This document shows, in pieces, positions 33,579-45,576 of a DNA stretch of 64,000 bases. The translations under genes were made by a program, and so were the position numbers. This DNA is from Coix lacryma-jobi var. lacryma-jobi (Eukaryota > Streptophyta > Magnoliopsida > Poales > Poaceae). The stretch covers positions 121,397,631 through 121,461,630 of the forward strand of contig CM019825.1 of NCBI GenBank assembly GCA_009763385.1, given 5' to 3'. Position 1 is the stretch's first letter. Each line of letters opens with the position of its first letter. The notes beneath the pieces were generated by a model, which saw only the letters and a list, made by a program, of their open reading frames with translations, ran no database searches and was not told where the DNA came from.

Positions 33579-36500
33579 TCACTCTTCATCGGTCTGGTAC
33601 TCCTCCCCAAGGTCTTCTGCCGCGGGCTCAGCCTCGACGTCCGGGCCAGGAGGAGGGGGGCCACCTGCACCACTGTCCGCATCGGGAGGCAGCATGTCCT
33701 CCTCGAAGAGCTTCGTGAGCGCCGCCCCCGGCCTCTCCACCTTCTCTAGGATCTTGTCGATGCGGCGGTCGTTCCACTCCTCGTCCTTCCCCTCGATCTC
33801 GACGAAGCCCTTGGCAACGACGTTGACCGGGTAGCAGAAGCCGGAGCGGACGGCTGCAAGCGCCTGCTTCACGTCGTGGTGGAGAGCGCTCCTGACGCGG
33901 TCCCGCGCGGCCACGTCGAAGAAGCACGGGGCGTCGACCAGGGCGTCGCCCCGAGCCACCGCGCCCTCCGCCGGGGCCACCGGGTCGGCACCCCACACGG
34001 AGCCGAGCCTATCGAGGGTGATGCGCGCTCGCTCCGCCACCATGGTTTCACCTTGGAGTTGCTCCTTGAGAGCCTTATTCGTGTCGCGGAGCTCCCCGGA
34101 GGTCTTCTCAAGATCTGTGCAACAAACAGAAGGGGGTAAGTCCGCGGTGTGGCAAGAATTTCGAAGTCAAAGCAAGACGAAGCATGAAAAATTACCTTGG
34201 CAGTGCACGCCCAGAGCGGCGAAGTCGCTGGTAAGGACCTCGACGCGCTGCTCGAGTGTACGCTTCTGGGACAGCGCGTCGAGTTTTTCGCCCCTAAGGT
34301 CCTCGACCAGCTTGACCGTCTGCGCGAGGGCCAGATCCTTCTGGATCACCACCTGCCGCGCTGCCTCCGCTGCAGCCAGGGCGGTGGCGGCCTCGCTCTT
34401 GGCCTCCTCGGCCTCTTTCCTCGCCGCCTCCACTGCAGACCAGGCGGTGGCGGCTTCGCTTCGGGCATCGACGGCCTCCTTCTTCGCCGCCTCCGCTGCA
34501 GACCGGGCGGTGGCGGCTTTGTTACGGGCGTCGGCGGCCTCCTTTCTCGACGCCTCCACCGTGGCCAGAGCGGTGGTGGCCTCCCTCTTAGCTTGGGCGG
34601 CCTCGTCACGAGCCGCCTGGGTCTCCGCCTGCGCCGCGTTGAGCCGGCTCGCCATCTGCACGTTCCGACCCAGCTCGGCGCGGAGCTCCTGGAGCTCCCC
34701 CTCCGCCTTCACAAGGGCGGCCGCCACCTGCGCGGACTTGTCCGCCTCCTCCAAGAAGGACCTCTCCGCCTCCGCCACGAGCTCGGCCACCTCCCTGAAG
34801 ATCAATCGCGGCTCCCGCGGGGCCCCCTGTCGAGTCGACCGCTCGGCGAGGATAACGGCGCCGGTCGGGCTCGGCGCGTCAGGATACGGCCACACCGGTC
34901 GATCGATCTCGACGATGGGCAGGCCCTCCTTCTCCGGCTCGAGCGGCGCCAGCTGCGGCCCACCAACCGGTGGCACAGGCTGCGGCTCCCTCCGCCCCTC
35001 TGCCGTCTCCTCCTGCTGCTCTGTCCCCTCCCGAGGCGACGGCGCGGCCTCGCGTGGAGGCGGGGACTCGAGCGGTAGCGGATCGCTCGAGAGGTGGCTC
35101 GTCCCCAAGCTCTCCTTCCTCGCCGGGTCTTCCGGCGTCTTGTCGTCCCTGGCCGGTGCCTCGAGCGCCAGCATTGAGCCCTCGACCGGGGACGGCACCC
35201 GCTCCAGCTCGTCCAGGAGCTCCTCCACCGTCGGCACCTTCTCCACCGACGCCTCTCCCTCCTTCCCTTTCTCCGCGGGCCGGCTCGCGTCGACTGGGGT
35301 CTCGAGGGCCATTGCCCCCTCAGTCCCAGACGCCGACGGGGTCGCGCTTGTCTCGGGTATTCCCCCTGAGATGGTCGTCGTGACGGGGGGAAGAGTGGCC
35401 TGCTCGGTAGGCGCCACTGAAGGGGGAGGTGGAGGAGGAGGTGGTGGAGGTGGAGCTGCGGCGGACGCAGTAACGGCAGGCTCGGCGCCGGGAGTCGCGG
35501 TCCCTGCTGAAAAGGAGAACTAAGTCGTCAGAATCAGGAAAGAGCCTCGACCCCCGTGGTCGATGGCGACGGCCTCACCGAGAACCGCAGCGGCCATCTG
35601 GCTTCCTCGAGCCATGGCTGCTCGAGCCTTCACCAGCCAAGCGGCCTCTCCAGCGGAAGAAGGAGCCATACCTCGAGGTGCTTGGACCTCGGCAGAGCTC
35701 GAGGTCTTGGCCCGCTTGGACACCGCGGGGTCTGCCTCCTGCCTGGAGCGCTTTTCCCTAAAAAACCAGAAACAGCACATATCACCAAAGGTAAAAAGGT
35801 AAAGTTTCCCTACCAACGAAATTGAGGAGCACTACTTACCCAAAGCGACGGTGGGGCTTCTTCCCCGAATCGCCGGACCCGCTCGGGGGCTTCAAGCCCA
35901 CCCCTTGGCTCGAGCCACGCCCCTGAGCCATCTCCATATGGGCCGGATGGGGGGAAGGCTCCCGATGCTTCCCGTGGCTCGACCCCGGCGGGGAGCTCTC
36001 CTTTTGTCTCTTGTCCCGGGGGGCGACCACGTCTCCTTCGAGCGGTCATCTTGGCGCCTCTCCCGGCGCGAGCTCCGGGACCTACTCCGGCGCTCGTGCT
36101 GACGGTCATGCCCCCCTGCGTCTGCCTCCTTCTCCCGGCGGCGGTGCGGCGACGGGCTCCAGGGTCGCTCGCGACTCCCGTCACGAGACGACCGGGGGCT
36201 CCCTCCTCGACGGTCATGGTGGAGGGGGCTCGACGCCCCCTCATGTTGCCCGCTCCTCCGTGGGCTCGATGTCGCCCTCGACGTCTTGCGACGATCGGGC
36301 CCGGAGTCCTTCTCGACGTGCTGGCCGCTTCTCGAGATCCCCCGCCTGGGTCGACGCGGTCGTGGCCTCCTTCTGCGCCGCGGCGATGGCGCTCCTAGTT
36401 CGAGGCTTCCTCGCGTCAGCGGGCACGTCCGGTACGGAGCTCGACGTGCCCTGAGCCTCCGACGAGGCTGGGCCTAACGCGGCCTTCCGCGGCTGCGTCC

Positions 36501-37896
36501 CGCGCGATCCCTTCGCCGGGGGGACCTCCAAGACATTCTCCTGCACAGAGGAACGGTCAGCCCTGATGTCAACGACCCCCGCGCGCCTCAGACGCGCATC
36601 CATCCCTTCGTCATCACTCTCCTCCTCATCATCGTCCTCCTCCTTCGAGCTCGAGGAATTGAGCTCGGGGGACTCCTCTCCAGGCTGCCGGTTACGACGA
36701 GCCTTCGCTAGCCTCTGCTCCCGAGCCACCCGTCGCAAGTTCCTCTCTTTCTCTTTCTTCTTCTTGGCATCTTTACTCTCCTTATCCTTCGGAGCAGAGA
36801 GGCGCCTCACCTGTATTTCCGCGGCGTCCTCCCTCACTGGGGGCCTCGACGCGCGACATGTGAACGCCTCCTGCCAAAAAAGAAAACTTGATAAGGAAAA
36901 CCACAAGGAGAGTAAGCAAGGTTCGGAGAAAGAGAAAGGAGGGGAGGCTCGGGACAGCCTTACTCGAGGACGGCTTACCAGGTCGAGACACCCCGCGTCG
37001 GGTGCCATGGCGATTAGGTCGGCCTCCTCAGGACAGAACGACCCGTGAACCGTGACCGTCACCCGGGAGGTACCCTCGTTCTGAGACAGCCTCTCCTCGG
37101 CCATCCTTGACTGGTTCAGCACCTCGAGCGGGGCGTTCGGCCCCATCTCGAACATGAGAAGGAGGCGGTCCGCCAGAGGAAGGACCCTCCGCTGATGGAA
37201 CGCCCAAATGATCGCCTGTACGGTCAGTTTCTTCTCCTCCACCAGCGTCGGCATCGTGTTCATCAGCGGCAACAGGTGGCGCTGCCTGTCCGCCGCGATG
37301 CCTCAGTTCCACTTCTCCGGGCGCTGGGTGATGACCCTGCCGGTGTACTGCGGAAGGAGCCCGCCCTCGTTCCGCAGGTAGAACCAGTGGTCGTCCCACC
37401 CCGCCTGGTTGGTGGAAAGCTTGTAGCGGAGGTAGTCGCGGGGGACGTTGGCCGACGAGGGCCCGGTCCTCGCGGTGATGGTGAGGGAGCCCACGCGCGC
37501 GAGCCTTTTCCCGCTCGGCTTCGCGGCCTTGTGGAAGAGCTCGCCCCGGAAGAGGTGGACGAACATCTCCCAGTGCGGCTCGATCTTCAGATACCCCTCG
37601 CACACCGCGGCGTAGATGGCGGCGTGCGAGATGGAGTTGGGGGAGAAGTGCTGCAGCTCCACCTCGAAGTGGTGGGCCAGCCCCCGCATGAAGCAGCTCG
37701 GCGGGACGCCGAGCCCCATGCGGTGGTAGCGCGTGAAGCTCACCACGTACCCCTCCGACGGGAGAATCCACCACGCGGGACCCTCCTGCGGGTTGGGGCG
37801 GAGAAGCCCCCGCTCCACCAGCGTCTCCAGCTCTTGCTGAGTCGTCTTCATCGGGCTCCAGTCTTTGGCCGGCAGCACCTAGGACGAAGCGGCCAT
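33579..37896 (-). pseudogene. Antisense multi-exon gene of element C (Transposase_28-like), broken
   Basis: The ATG is 37894-37896 on the minus strand. The first exon encodes a domain (VSFTRYHRMGLGVPPSCFMRG, HFSPNSISHAAIYAAVCEGY) that I recognise as 'putative gypsy type transposon' (Transposase_28). Downstream come Lys/Glu-rich, Arg/Ser-rich and Ala/Glu coiled-coil segments, ending ...GEEYQTDEE at 33579. Intron-like gaps with GT...AG: 36871-36978 (108 bp, no stop, so retention keeps frame), 35758-35839, probably about 35514-35578, and 34115-34195. Stops at 37879-37881 (TAG) and 37303-37305 (TGA), and a frame change near 36241, break this copy. Tat elements such as Grande are known to carry antisense genes here; function unknown. 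Confidence 0.75.
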
Positions 37897-38034
37897 GGCG
37901 GCGACGGCACAGATCTGAGCGGTGGACGGGCGGCCGGGAAGATTCCCAATTGGTGGCTCGGGAAGAAGGCGTGTGGAAGCTACGGCGGCGGTGAAGGCAA
38001 AGGCAAAGTAAAGGGTTCCTCTCCCCTCACTCGG

Positions 38035-38042
38035 TATTTATA
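38035..38042 (-). promoter_or_regulatory. TATA box for the antisense gene (TATAAATA on minus strand)
   Basis: A strong minus-strand TATA consensus lies about 140 bp upstream of the antisense ATG. This supports an independent promoter inside the element. Confidence 0.65.
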
Positions 38043-39029
38043 AGAGAACCCCGACGGGCGGGGTCTCCCACGACGGAAAAAAGGTAACCGCACGCATTTA
38101 ATGCGCCCACCTAACCGAATCTCGAGCCGATTGACAGGTACACGCGGCAACTCCCCATTTGCTCCGCTACCTGGGCCCACCATGACCGCCGCTCCAACTT
38201 CACGTCTGTCGCCCTCCCTGATAGTTTCCGCCTAAAAAGGCGCGCCCAACGGGCAGAAGAATTCCCAGACGACGGAGGCTTCTTCATGAAGGTAAAAACG
38301 GGCCCCGGCCCTTCCAAGCCTCGAAGCAGCGAAGGCTGGCCCTCGAAGAGGGTTCGACAGACGGCTTCGAGCACCCGAGTCAGGGACACCAAGGGGCGCC
38401 ACCCGCAGCATCGCTCGAGGGCCAAGCCCTCGAGGCCCCTCACGTGTATCCAAGGCAGGGCGCACGACGTGCAGTGAGATCCCCTCGGAGGGAGGCATCG
38501 AGCCACCAGGTCCTATCGAATGGACCTGACATTCCTGCAGACTGTGCGCCCACGCTTTATGAGATCGCCTCCGGGCTTCAGTCGACCCTATCGAACAGGG
38601 CACGAGGTCTCACTTGGATTCCCCCGTTACCAGCTCACCGGGAACCTTGATACTCGCCCGCTCGTGGTAGTACGAGGCATCCCCCCTCGCATCCAATCGA
38701 AAGGACTCGCGGGATGACAAGCCAGGGCAACTGGCGTGCCGGACAGCTCGAAGAGTCGGCCGGCCAGTTCAGCCTGGCACCCCTCGACGAAACAGGGTTG
38801 AAAGACTCGGGGGCTCGACACCCCCGAACCTAAAAAAAGCAACTAACATTCACACTCACAAAAAGCCCACGAGGGAGTTCTAACCACTCCCCCGCGGCCT
38901 CGGGGGCTACACCCGCGGGTGTCTCTCGCGCGACACCCACGGAATCAAGGCGACCAAACCCTCGAGAACCAGTCAGCTAACCCTCAGGATCCCGGTTAGG
39001 AGCCCCTGCTCGAGTGCCAGCACTCGAAC
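38043..39029. other. Non-coding 3' region of C between antisense promoter and polypurine tract
   Basis: GC-rich, dense in TCGAG and CTCGAG words. Short frames on both strands match nothing. It probably includes upstream control sequence for the antisense gene. Confidence 0.5.
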
Positions 39030-39046
39030 AAGGGCTCGGGGGCTAC
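39030..39046 (+). other. Polypurine tract of C (AAGGGCTCGGGGGCTAC)
   Basis: It directly precedes the 3' LTR start TGTCGGGGG. The shape is typical for grass gypsy elements. Confidence 0.75.
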
Positions 39047-40307
39047 TGTCGGGGGTCCACAAAAGGGGAACCCCCAATCAACGCAAAACAAATAGATTAA
39101 ACCTAGAACACCAATTAATAACAAACCTAGCAAGTCTAACCTTCTAAAAAGCCAACCCCTCGAGGCCTACAACGCCGGCCCATCACTGGGGAGCCCGGGC
39201 CCGCCAAAGCCTTACTGTCCGCCTCATGGTAGCCTACCCCTCGAACCCCGACATGTAGACCTCGAGCCCACCATAGCCGTGCACCGCTCCTCGGGACCCC
39301 GCGTGGGAACCTCGAGCCCCTCTGCCATGGTAAACCATCCCTCGAGACACATCACGCCTCCCTCGAGCGGCACAGACATTGGATGCCAATCCCACACTAC
39401 GCATTTAATGCGTTCACCTACTCCGGTCATGTCCTCTGGAACCCGACGTGTGCCACAGTGAACCAGAGCAGAGTCAAATCTCGTTTTCACCACTAGCATG
39501 GGCAAAAGGCACAAGTACAGCACTGTTGGGTCATGCTCAGCACTGTTGCACATCCGAGCCACGTCTCGAGGCCCGGATCCCCGTTGTACGACCGGGCTTT
39601 CCGGGACTTGCCCATACCTGCGGGGACTCGAGCCCCCCGTAGGTGCCACCTCGAGGCCGGCCCGGCACCCCTCGAGCCCTAACAGCTTTCATGCCATTGG
39701 AGGACAGGTACCCCAAGACCCGGAGGGACCCTGCCATGACTTGTACGTACCGGAATGGGCGCTGTACGGCCTCCACGTCGCCACGCCTCCACGCCCACGC
39801 CTGGGATGGAAGCCACGCTTCAAGGACGCCTCAATAGCAACCCCCACGTCAACTCCAGTGACCTCGACAAGACAGCATTCCTACCCTCCGCTGTATTGGG
39901 CGTTGTACATCCCGACTCCTGTGTAACCCTGTGTAACCCCGTGTAACCCTGGCCTCCTCTTGTTCTATAAAAGAGGACACCAGGACCCTTCACGCGGCGG
40001 GCTAGACAGGTCCACACAGGTCTAGGCGGCCACACACACACGGTTCCACGCGAATCCACACTCACACGGGACAGCTACAACACATACACACAAGTCCGGA
40101 CTCCGGTCCACGCTCATTGAGCTTGTATTGCCCCTGTACAAGCACTTAGGTGCAAGTAATACAAGAACCTCCTCCCCCCGCTAAACATAGGGCCTTCTTT
40201 GCCCGAACTAGGATAAATCCTTGTGTCATCTTGCATCACCATCCAGGAAGAGAGCACGCGATCATATTACTAGTTGGTGTCATACCCCCGGGATCGAAAC
40301 ACCGACA
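39047..40307 (+). repeat. 3' LTR of element C (1261 bp)
   Basis: Near-identical to 13467-14725, with TATA at 39966-39973. The target duplication CCAAG follows at 40308-40312. Confidence 0.96.
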
Positions 40308-41238
40308 CCAAGTGAGATTGAGTGATCTAGTGCGTGATTTGAAAAGAGTTCAATCTAGTGGCACTAGTTCTTCGCATCGACATTGTGTTCTCTTATTACT
40401 CTTGGCATTTGCCGGTGCCTAGACGGCTTGGAGGTGTTGAGGTGGTTGATTGGCAAGATTGGTGATTGTTCTTGGCCACCACCGTTCGAGATTGTGAGAG
40501 GTTTTGGAGCCTCACCTCGCCGGAGCGGCAAGAGGCATCCTTAGTGGATTGCTCGTGTCATTGAGCTACCTCACTAGTGGTAGATTCTTGTGGCGCTCTT
40601 AGTGAGCTTGGCTTTGCGCCGATTAGCCACCGGGTCACCTAGTGTTGGTCGACACAACGGGGAGTAGCGTGCCGGCAAGCACGTGAACCTCGGGATAAAT
40701 CTTGGTGTCCCGTGTGCTTATTGTGATTGCTTCCACATCTTGGTGACTGGTCTTCATATTCACATCTTGGTGATTGGCATCACGAGTGGATTTCACCAGT
40801 GATTGGCTCTATACTAGGCGATCCCAAAGGCTCAGTGAAACCACCTCTATCTAGCTCATTTACTTTGTGTATTTACATTGAGCTATTTCTTTTGTGTATA
40901 TACTATCACTTATTGTATATCTCTTGTTATATTCCTTGTATAGCTAGTTGTGATTAGCTTGCTTAGTCTATCTATTGCACACACTTGTCTCATATATATA
41001 TTTTGTATATCATACTTGTACTAGAGCTAGTTAGTTTTATTCCGCATTAGATATTAGCTCTATTTGCTTGTGTGACATAGATATATTAGGTAGAATTGTT
41101 GGATAGGTGGCTTGCAACACACTATTAGGCTAGTGCAAAAAGCTTCGCCATTTGTTATACTAATAGTGTTTGCCTAAGTAATTTTGTAGATTTTTAATTA
41201 GGCTATTCACCCCCCCTCTAGCCAAATCGGACCTTTCA
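40308..41238 (+). repeat. 3' LTR of element B, right part
   Basis: It matches 9287-10219 of the 5' LTR, starting with the CCAAG duplication created by C and ending GGACCTTTCA. Together with 12736-13400 it makes one LTR missing its first 579 bp. Confidence 0.95.
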
Positions 41239-41243
41239 CCTGC
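41239..41243. repeat. Right TSD of element B (CCTGC)
   Basis: Copy of 8013-8017, directly after the B LTR end. Confidence 0.95.
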
Positions 41244-42760
41244 TTCACTGAGCCGTTCGGTGAGGGTTCGAGTCGCACGCCTAGGGATCTCACCCCTATG
41301 ACTCGGATCCTCAACGCGATTCTTCGGCGGACCTTACTTCCCAGGGTGGGCTTCGGAGAGGGACTTTCTCGCCTGCAGTTGTGGTTACTTGCGTATATGG
41401 TCAGGCAGCAGAAGTTCGGCGTCTGGGACATCATTCTGTGCGAGATAGAGGACACAGTGGCAGAGGCATCAAGGCCCGTCGGCAGCTTCCATATGCTCAT
41501 TGAATCTCCTTCATTCTTTGGAAGGTAGCTGTCACTACAGGGAGCCGTCCAGCGGAGTCTCTCACCCGTTCCACGACCGTGTTCCCCGAGTACAACATGA
41601 GTCAGTTGTTGGGACATGGTCGGGATCGCAGGCAGCAGGAGTAGCAGGCACCGTCCAGTTCACGCCAGAGGCCTGAGGTCCCCGAGTCGGCTCAGCAGCA
41701 GGACGAGACAGTCTGGGCCCTCGCCGAGCAGGAGCTAGCCGAGCTCGAAGGTGGTGACACGTTCGTCGCAGAGGACCCCACTGACAGCTCCGACGAGGAC
41801 TACCAGCTCTCGCCCCACTTCCAGCCTCGCGCACACGACTCACAGGATGGGACGTCTGGTACTGCCTCCTCCGACCCAGCACTTCTTGCTATACTTGCAC
41901 GAATGGAGGAGCAGCAGAGGACTGTCACACAGGACGTACAGCGGTTAGCGCAGGAGCAGCAGCGCTTGGCACAGCAGCAGGCCCTGGCACAGCTGCAGGC
42001 TCAGGAGCGTTCAGACGCCCTGCAGCGACAGATGATGGCGCTCCAGCAGCAGACGTTGAGCTTTATGGAGAGACTTGTGAGTGGACCTCCCTAGTGGCAG
42101 TGGCAGCAGCCTCCCCCACAGCAGTAGATCCAGTGGCAGCCACCGGTTCCTCCGCAGCCGCAGCAGTTTGGTCAGCAGCCGCTCACGGGCCCCAGCTCTT
42201 CTCAGTTTACGAGCTACACCACTCCTCCAGGCAGGGCCCCGCTTTTCAGTCCACTGCGGACCGGCTTCACTCCTCGCCCGACAGAGTCCCTATATGCGAC
42301 CACTACCACAGTGACTAGGGATCTGTCAGCTACTTTCAGTGAGCTTACTGGATTTCCTACTCCAGATCTTCCGGATCCAGCTCCGACGTCGACAGCTCCA
42401 GTGACCTCCACTACTGAGACTCTTCCGAGCTCTGTCGCGTCTTCAGAGCAGACAGAGCCTGTCCAGTCAGAGACCACGACGACCGTGCAGGCTGAGTTAC
42501 CTCCGATACATGAGCTTCCACACTCAGATACTCAGGCTGACACAGCTACAGAGACTGCGACAGAGCTAGAGCAGGCAGAGCAGTCAGTGCCAGAGCCGAT
42601 CCAGACCGCTTCTCAGCAGCTTCCAGCTTCAGAGGGTCCGCAGGCTACCGGCGCTTCTTCTTCCGACTCCGAGGGGTTTCTTCGGCAGTTTGAGTTTACT
42701 CAGCGCACTCCGGAGACGGCACCTGACGCGTCTGCACCACCTCCGCCCTCCGACGCTTAG
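41244..42760 (+). pseudogene. Element A third ORF, 3' part, with three TAG stops
   Basis: This continues the domain split by B. Residues LLPRVGFGEGLSRLQLWLLA and FGVWDIILCEIEDT fit the second half of the plant-transposon-protein domain. After a frame change near 41526, a frame from about 41570 to 42760 encodes an acidic segment and a Gln-rich coiled coil (RLAQEQQRLAQQQALAQLQA, about 41940-42000). A Pro/Gln segment and a long Thr/Ser/Glu/Pro-rich tail follow. In-frame TAGs at 41642, 42092 and 42125 all fall where neighbours are Gln codons. No transmembrane segment is evident, so an envelope role is not supported. Confidence 0.6.
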
Positions 42761-43186
42761 TTTGGCGCTTGATGCCAAAGGGGGAGAGTGGATGAGTATA
42801 ACGATAGGGGGAGCGTTGTGAGAGGGCTTTGTTTCTTATGATGTGTTATGTTTCTCATACGCTCTTTACTTATTGCATCTTTTGGCACGTTGGTTTGTTA
42901 TATACTTGTGCTATGGACCTTGTGACATGTTTGTGCTCACTATGATATATTATATGACATGTCATTTCGTTTCGCTCATTACTTGCGCTTAATTCTCACT
43001 TGTTATGTATATGAGCTCTTTCACTCTTGCACTTGCTATTCACTCTAACTTGTTGAATACAGGGTAATGGCATGATATGTATGAGCTTGCCCCTAATCAT
43101 TTTCTCTTATTCATTGCAAGTCCATACAAGTCATGAATTAAAAAACCTCTTCTATCTATACTCGTCTCGTGTTGTCATCAATCACC
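42761..43186 (+). other. Non-coding 3' region of A
   Basis: It contains AAAGGGGGAGAGTGG (42777) and ATAGGGGGAGCG (42805), purine tracts like the true one, then T-rich sequence. Confidence 0.6.
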
Positions 43187-43200
43187 AAAAAGGGGGAGAT
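43187..43200 (+). other. Polypurine tract of A (AAAAAGGGGGAGAT)
   Basis: It directly precedes the LTR start TGAACGC. Confidence 0.85.
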
Positions 43201-44757
43201 TGAACGCATCTTGGCCCCTAGTGGGTTTCGGTGATTGGATGAAACACAAGATTACTGTGACTAAAGTGTGTTTTGCAGAAACAGGATTGAGTTAGGTCAC
43301 GGTAATGGCGACGATACGGGCATATGGAGTTCATGTCCCCTGGCGATGGATATCGTTTCGGTTTTCAAAGAACGGACGACGAAGACGGTGGTAGAGTAGG
43401 CTAAGTGTCATATGGTGTTGGAGGACACTTAGGTAGTCTTAGGTCTTTGTTTTTCCTTTGGCCGTACTATAAAGGGTAGCGTGAATCAGTAGCTTGACCT
43501 AGATGAGTCTATTGAGGTAGGTGTGGTGCACACTTGTTATTTCATAGCCCTAGGTAGCTCAGAGAGATGCCTTATGTCGAGAGGAACAAAAGTCGTTTAG
43601 GCCGCGTCGCGATCCGAGTTCGTTTTGGCCTTGTAATAAGCATCGGATGCTGGCCAGGTGGGCATCAGAGGCTCCGATGCTCACCCCGACTAGGGTTTAG
43701 TCTGGTGCGTGGCATCGGAGGCTCCGATGTTGCCACATCGGATGCTCCTTTGCCACTGTTCACTTGCGAGTGAACTGTGGGATGCATCGGACAATGGCAT
43801 CGGATGCTGAGGGCCAGCATCCGATGGCCGTGCAGAGAGGTTCCAGAGAGGGTAAATCTGCATCGGATGCTTCCGATGTGGAGGCATCGGATGCTGCCCA
43901 GCGTTCGATGCTCCTTTAAACAGTCTGACAGGTTGTACAGTCGACCATTGGTCGAGGTCACCGGAGCCTCCGATGACAGGCATCGGAGCCTCCGATGCCC
44001 CCCGCTGTTTTTGGATGGCCGGTTGGGGGAGTATATATACTCCACCTCCTCATCCATTTGAGCGTTCTTGCCACTTCCATCTGCTGAGAGACACATTGTG
44101 AGTGTGAGAAAGTGCAAGAGCCCTAGTGAGGTTGAGAGATTTGCTAATTGAGAGAATTAGACACCTCCTAGTGAGAATTGACTAGCAAGTGTGCATCCAT
44201 CCATCTCTTTGGCCTTGTGTTGGTCAAGTGAGAGTTCTATCTTGTTACTCTTGGTGATCGGCATCACCTAGATGGCTTGGTGGTGATCGAAGAGCTTGGT
44301 GATCATCCGGAGGCTTTGTGGATGACCCAAGTCAAGTTGTGACCGGTAGCGAGCGATTCACCGGGCCGGAGTGGCGAAGAATCAGCTCGTAGTGAGCACT
44401 TGATCCTTGCGCAGATCAAGGGGGAGAAATACCCTTGCGCGGGTGCTCCAACGAGGACTAGGGGGTGTGCCGACACCTCGATACCTCGGCAAAAAGATCG
44501 TCGTGTCATCTCTACTCTCTTTACTACGCATTTACCTTTGAGAAATTCAATTCCGCTTTTACTTGTTGTTCTTTCATAAGTTGAATTGCCATGCTAGAGT
44601 AGAAATGGTTTAGCGATATTCTTTTGTGCGGTTGATTCTAGACAGACACTCTTCTAGGCACTAGGGGGTTAATTCGGGCTTGATAGGTTTTAATTCTTGC
44701 AAGAAGTTTTAGAAAAGCCCAATTCACCCCCCCCTCTTGGGCATCTTGATCCTTTCA
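43201..44757 (+). repeat. 3' LTR of element A (1557 bp)
   Basis: It runs TGAACGC...CCTTTCA. An inverted-repeat array occupies about 43640-44000: 43712-43729 (CATCGGA / TCCGATG around GGC), 43798-43826 (arms CATCGGATGCT / AGCATCCGATG) and 43979-43999 (GGCATCGGA / TCCGATGCC). TATA (GTATATATAC) is at 44031-44040, about 30 bp after the array. The C-rich U5 signature is at about 44721. The flank after 44757 begins CCTAG, the predicted target duplication; its partner is outside the window. Confidence 0.92.
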
Positions 44758-45571
44758 CCTAGTTTCTGATATGTAGATGAATAATGAAGACGAAGATGGA
44801 GATGCCTCCCCAGGGGGGGTCTGGGTCTGGTTTTTATAGCCCCTAAGGATGAACCGCAGCCCTCGGATCAAACCGACCTTGAACAAGGGTTGAGATGCAT
44901 CGAGGAGGTCGATTAGGGCACGCTCCACGAAGATGGGCCGAGAAGCTTTCTGGCCCAGGCTAGCCGGCCTGGGGTAGGGCTAGCCGGCCCCACCTGTCAG
45001 CCACCTTGCCTCTCCTTCGATGTGGTGTCTTCTTGATCCTCCCTTGTTTCCCTAACGCGACTTGCCATCTGTTCGCATGATTCATCATGTTGGATTAGGA
45101 CTCTACCTCTTTCCATCTGCTGGAAAACACCCTGGAGAACAGTAATTCACCATAGCTGTTGGATCTGTCAGTTTAGCCCCTGAATTATGTTGTTTGGTGA
45201 TCCCTCCAGGTTGTTCTAGAAGCTTCCAAGTCGTATCCAACAAGGACTCTCTCGTCAGGACTCCAAATGTAGCAAACCATATGTCCGTTTTGATCGTCTC
45301 GATGAGCTTTTCGCAATGGTGTGCTTTGTTTCATCACTTGTGATACTTCTATATGGTGAAATATTGATAACCCTGCAAAACAAGTGAGAACAACACAACT
45401 CGTGGAACTTGTTAGAATCAAACCCAACAACTATGCTTTATGGTTCATTTCATATCATTCTATGCATTAGTTGATGGTATAATATTGACTGTAAGGATCG
45501 TCAACAGTGATCTATCATTGACTACCACCTCTTGTCAACTCTAAAAAAACATAAGCAAATGTATTATATTG
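44758..45571 (-). mobile_element. LTR-like remnant, minus orientation (target of A and F)
   Basis: Read on the minus strand, a TATA-like CTATAAAAACC lies near 44831-44841. Upstream of it (44950-44995 on plus) are palindromic words CAGGCTAGCCGGCCTG and GGGCTAGCCGGCCC. This is the same layout as the other LTRs here. No coding sequence; the family is not recognised. The remainder to 45571 is AT-rich and featureless. Confidence 0.4.
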
Positions 45572-45576
45572 CATGG
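45572..45576. repeat. Left TSD of element F (CATGG)
   Basis: CATGG also follows the other end at 53333-53337. Confidence 0.93.

Larger units (their letters stand above)
13467..40307 (+). mobile_element. Element C: Tat-lineage Ty3-gypsy retrotransposon with antisense gene
   Basis: LTRs of 1259 and 1261 bp are flanked by CCAAG (13462-13466 and 40308-40312). Pol order is protease, reverse transcriptase, RNase H, a second archaeal-type RNase H, integrase, which with the post-pol antisense gene points to the Tat lineage. The whole element is unusually rich in the hexamer CTCGAG. Element D (16264-27882) sits in its gag. Confidence 0.95.
8018..41238 (+). mobile_element. Element B: Ty1-copia (SIRE/Maximus type), internally deleted, host of C
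   Basis: Both ends are defined by TGAAAG...CTTTCA and the CCTGC duplication. The order is 5' LTR, tRNA-Met primer site, gag, the first part of pol, then a direct jump at 12735/12736 into the middle of the 3' LTR. The rest of pol, the polypurine tract and the first 579 bp of the 3' LTR are gone. The 3' LTR is further split by element C (13467-40307). B is related to A in gag and protease, but its LTR is a different family. Confidence 0.94.
1..44757 (+). mobile_element. Element A: SIRE/Maximus-type Ty1-copia retrotransposon, 5'-truncated by the window, interrupted by B
   Basis: The element reads gag, protease, integrase, reverse transcriptase, RNase H, a third ORF, polypurine tract and 3' LTR. 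Integrase before reverse transcriptase is the Ty1-copia order. Large gag with two zinc knuckles and an extra ORF after pol are traits of the SIRE/Maximus lineage. The window starts inside gag, so the 5' LTR and primer-binding site are not seen. Own sequence is 1-8017 plus 41244-44757; 8018-41238 is element B and everything nested in it. Several stops and one-base indels in every ORF show the copy is dead. Confidence 0.93.

Noticed and set aside
34018..35523. Plus-strand open frame of 501 codons in the 3' part of C
   Set aside because: The minus strand here carries coiled-coil coding sequence with plausible splice sites. The plus frame is Ala/Ser-rich low complexity created by the opposite strand.
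41262..41278. tRNA gene (GGTTCGAGTC resembles a B box)
   Set aside because: No A box or cloverleaf can be formed, and the word lies within the continuation of A's ORF3.
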